In this document: positions 60,673-64,000 of the stretch, piece by piece
How the letters are laid out: each line of letters opens with the position of its first letter
How positions within the stretch are numbered: position 1 is the first letter of the stretch
Assembly: GCA_035771175.1 (NCBI GenBank)
Contig: CM069607.1
Coordinates: 5,763,501 to 5,827,500 of the forward strand
From: Paratinospora sagittata
Lineage: Eukaryota; Streptophyta; Magnoliopsida; Ranunculales; Menispermaceae
Direction: 5' to 3'
DNA: 64,000 bases
Program-made: the position numbers and the translations under genes
The notes under the pieces: generated by a model
What the model was told of the DNA's origin: nothing
What the model saw: only the letters and a program-made list of their open reading frames with translations
Databases searched by the model: none

Positions 60673-63600
60673 ATGGCGAGAATCAACTCATCAGGTTTCG
60701 GAGCTTTCATGGCCAGATTCAATTTGCTTCCTCCACCGAACCCTTCTCCCGAACAACTTCCCTTGAAAGGTCTCACCTTTTCCGTCAAAGACATGTACGC
60801 CTTTCTCAATTCTGTTCTTTTGTTTTCCTTCAATTCTCTTTGTTTGTTGATTCACTGATTTTTCCGTCAAAAAAATTTATGTTTTTTAATGTGTTTTGGA
60901 ACTCCTTATTTGGTTTCTGAAAATGGGTTTTATTCATTTAACGCAAAAAATCTTGTTGTTTGTAGATTTGATGTGGAAGGGCATGTTAGTGGATTTGGGA
61001 ACCCAGAATGGGCAAGGACTCACACTGCTGCCACATCAACAGCTCCGGCTGTTTTGGCTGTTCTAATGGGTGGTGCTACATGTGTTGGTACAACTGTCAT
61101 GGATGAGATGGCTTACAGGTTTGGAGTTGCTCAAAACACATGCATTTCCATTTTGCCCATTATGGATGATACAATTTGTGTTTGTTTTTTTTTTAATTAA
61201 TTAATTTATTTATTTTTATTTTATTTTCTTTTTGGGTGGGGGGGGGCGCGTGCTTGCTTGCTATAAAAGATTTTCTAATGATATTTCTTGGATAATCAAT
61301 TGTGCTTAGATGGGCTTCACCGCCTTGGGATTGTTGCCACCATTTAATGGATTTAAATAACCAAGCAATGTTAATTGTATTTCACCAAGAACTTGCTGAA
61401 TAACAGTGTCTGTTACTGTGTTTTTTGATTTTTGATGCCACAGTTTGAGTAGTTATCTCCTTTTTTTTTTTGTCTTTTGTGGAGCTAAACGTTGGTATCT
61501 CGTTAGTATTAGACCTGTCAAACTAATCCCACGGGTGTTTGCAATCTCCTTATGCCACACACACGTTGGGAGGATATTACCGGAACACATTGGGCCCTAG
61601 GGTTGGTGGCAGCAATATGAAGCCTTTTTCACGGCCGATGTGGGAGTTGAACTCTAGACCTATGCTTCTTGAGACATTTATCTAAGCTCAACTTTTCCTT
61701 GAACCCCTTGGAGTTCTGGTTATCTATCTTTGATGTGCATCGTCCATACTACTATGATCGTTGAAGCCAAATAAAGCTTCATTATTGAATCCAAACCTAA
61801 TCTGCTACGACTGCAAGAATTCATCAGGTTCATGTGGAAAGAGCTCAGTGAAAGTCTTACATTGTGTAGTAAATGAAAAATATGGCATTAACTCTCAAAG
61901 AAAATGATCATTCAATCCAAATAATCTAATTGATATGTTCCACAAAGAGTTAACTGTGTAGCTATATGCTTAGTTGCTTCAATTTAGATGGGCATGAAAA
62001 AGATGGGAAATTGTGCGCAACAAATTCATCAGAGGATGAACAAATTCATCTGACTTGTTTTTTTGCTGCATATTTAGATTACTCTTTGCTGCATAATAGA
62101 TTGTTGACATTTGGACCTGTTATTGTATAATCAATGGGCGACTGAAATGATTATACCACTTGCAAAATAATATAAAATTCTTTCCCATTACACTTCTTGT
62201 TTAAATGTAATTAGGCATTTGAACTGGAAAAAAAAAGGATGTCCTTGGATGATTGCAAGTGTTTAATTTGGGGCAGAAACAAATTACTTTTGCAGTATAA
62301 ATGGAGAAAATGTGCATTATGGGACTCCCACTAATCCATGCGCTCCAGATCGCATCCCAGGAGGATCCTCCAGTGGATCTGCTGTGTCAGTTTCTGCAGA
62401 GCTTGTAGACTTCTCTCTAGGTAAGCTTTATCTTTATTTGATCCTGCATTTGATGAATTATGAAGTTTTAATGGTTCTTCCTATACCTACAAATTCCATT
62501 GGACCCACACTGGAAGAATCTTTTGGGTCTAATTTTCACCTTGATGTCTTAGTGATTGAAGAAAAAGATGAATTAGAATCACAACTTAAATGCTTCATCC
62601 ACGGCTTTTTCTCATACAGCAGAACGATATATCAAATGTATTTTCTTTGGAAACTTTATTAATTATAAGTGCCTGCATATTGTACTGATCTAAAGCAATT
62701 AAAACGCAGTTTACAACTTCATTAAAGGAAAATAGGCATAGTTAGCCCTTAACAAGCTCTCTTAGTTGAAAGTAAACAGACGATGTTTAGCAATAGATGT
62801 TTACGGGCTACTTGCCGATCAATTTGTAAACATCTTTATATTTTCCAGTCTTGACTATTGGAATGATCTTGCAGGCAAAGAAAAGAAATTCTATATAAAT
62901 AAGAAAACATGATCACTAAAAGAAATATTGACTGGATGAGACATATTTCTTTTGCATAAGTTGTGATCTGGCAATATTTATTCAGGCACAAAGTGGTTGT
63001 GAGCTGCAAGAAATGATAAATAGTCACATTTTTACTGATAATTTACTCTAGAAATAGGAAATTGATGACATTGTCGTATTTCCTTTCTAGAAAGTGATCT
63101 TGATCAGCTGCCACAGACGGTACTCATGTGAGAGCTCTTGTTTTGTTTTCATATTTTCTCACAGGCACTGATACCGGAGGAAGTGTAAGAGTACCTGCAG
63201 CATTCTGTGGAATTCTTGGATTTCGGCCTTCACATGCAGCTGTTTCTACAACTGGTGTCATTCCAGTGGCACAGAGCTTTGACACTGTTGGTAAGTATTA
63301 GAATAGATCTAACCATGAATTGATTTGTATCAAAATCATATTTCTATCTTATGAGTAACTAGGGACCTGTTTGGTGAACTCTATTTAGCCTATACTTTTA
63401 CTTTAAAACGAGCCTCTATTTGTAGCAGAGGTTTAAGCCCAAACATAATAATCCAAAATTTTTTGCTTATTTTTGTAGAGGTTATACCTCTACTTCATTA
63501 GATGTTAAAAAAAAAAAAAATATTTTTTTCATTGCCAAAGTTCAACATTGCCCATCTTCATTGCAGTTTGTCTGTAATTCCTGGAGTTTCATATTTTCTT

Positions 63601-64000
63601 TCCACAATTTGTCTTTCCCCTTGTTAATTTAAATAGACTCTTTAAATGCGGAACCTATTTATTTTCACTAATGTTAAAACAACAATTTTGTAGGATGGTT
63701 TGCTAGGGATCCAGCGATTTTGAATCAAGTCGGGCGAGTACTTTTGCAATTGCCAAAAATAAAGCCTGTACGGCCTACTCGCATTATCATTCCTGATGAC
63801 TGTTTTCAGCTTATGAGCATACCAAGTGACCGAGTGACTCAGGTTCTTATTAAATCTGTGGAAAAGTTATTTGGTTGTAAGTACTTAGCCTTTCATTACT
63901 ATTACCCTTTCTTTCCAGCCAAATGTAAAGCACCTATCACTACTATTACTGGTTGATTTCTTTTCTAGTGGGTGATTTCATGAATTGTACTACTCAGCTC
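60673..64000 (+). CDS. AMI1: Amidase 1 (indole-3-acetamide amidohydrolase), copy 3, continues past window
   Basis: Exons 60673-60794, 60966-61118, 62296-62420, 63165-63290, 63694-63876 and the first 3 bases of the sixth (63998 on) are visible and open. The ATG and 5' leader that copy 2 lost are kept. Lys39, Ser116 and Ser140 are present. Differences from copy 1 include Ser to Pro in NPSPEQ, Glu to Asp after the catalytic Lys, Met to Val in VIPVAQSF and Gln to Arg in KPVRPT. The last four exons are outside the window, so the integrity of its C-terminal half cannot be judged. Confidence 0.9.
61459..61716 (-). mobile_element. SINE-like retroelement in AMI1 intron 2 (copy 3)
   Basis: Same insert at the same intron position, 258 bp, with flanks TAGTTATCT and TGGTTATCT. 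Confidence 0.65.

Larger units (their letters stand above)
49212..64000. repeat. Segmental duplication unit 3 (interrupted, continues past window)
   Basis: Similarity to the RING intron starts at the equivalent of 30,081 and continues through AMI1 exon 6 at the window end. It is interrupted by the Copia element (49523-56973) and the second solo LTR (57577-60229). Confidence 0.9.

Overview
The window is nuclear DNA of a flowering plant, most likely a eudicot. It is AT-rich, its genes have many exons with GT/AG introns, and it carries plant families (ECR1, AMI1, ALMT, LOG, a Gnk2-type antifungal domain, an NPH3-family relic) between plant Copia, L1-like and RTE-like retroelements, SINE-like inserts and MITEs. 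I cannot name the species from sequence alone. There is no bacterial, organellar, CRISPR or rRNA content.

Layout. 1-5.5 kb: a Copia-derived element whose two terminal repeats face each other, then a decayed L1-type LINE. 6.9-16.6 kb (+): the last seven exons of ECR1, the catalytic subunit of the NEDD8/RUB-activating enzyme, with large introns holding a 5'-truncated LINE with a near-perfect target duplication and an L1 fragment nested in an RTE-type LINE. 17.4-17.8 kb (-): a single-exon secreted Gnk2-domain protein. 19.5-20.7 kb (+): a decayed BTB/NPH3 gene. 23.3-23.8 kb (+): a two-exon small plant protein of unknown function. 26.4-30.9 kb (+): a complete seven-exon RING-finger gene.

From 30 kb to the end the window is a recent segmental triplication. 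The unit holds the last two RING exons, the auxin-forming amidase gene AMI1 (nine exons, indole-3-acetamide hydrolase family) and the 3' end of an ALMT anion-channel gene on the opposite strand. Unit 1 (about 30.3-37.66 kb) has an intact AMI1. Unit 2 (37.66-44.8 kb) has an AMI1 whose start codon was removed by a 92-bp deletion; it runs into the rest of ALMT (exons 2-6, no exon 1 found) and a LOG cytokinin-activation gene cut off in exon 4. There, at about 49,212, unit 3 begins with RING intron sequence. Unit 3 was then hit by a 7.45-kb Copia element (5-bp target duplication GTTGA) inside RING exon 6, by a 2.3-kb solo LTR nested in that Copia (duplication TCGAG), and by a second, related solo LTR in the RING 3' UTR that carries a 101-bp tandem repeat. 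The third AMI1 looks intact and runs off the window end.

The working genes most likely to matter are ECR1, the Gnk2 protein, the small 120-residue protein, the RING protein and two of three AMI1 copies. The RING copies 2 and 3, AMI1 copy 2, LOG, the unit-1 ALMT fragment and probably ALMT itself are broken. Junctions in two retained MITEs, shared substitutions and shared SINE insertions allow the order of events to be inferred.
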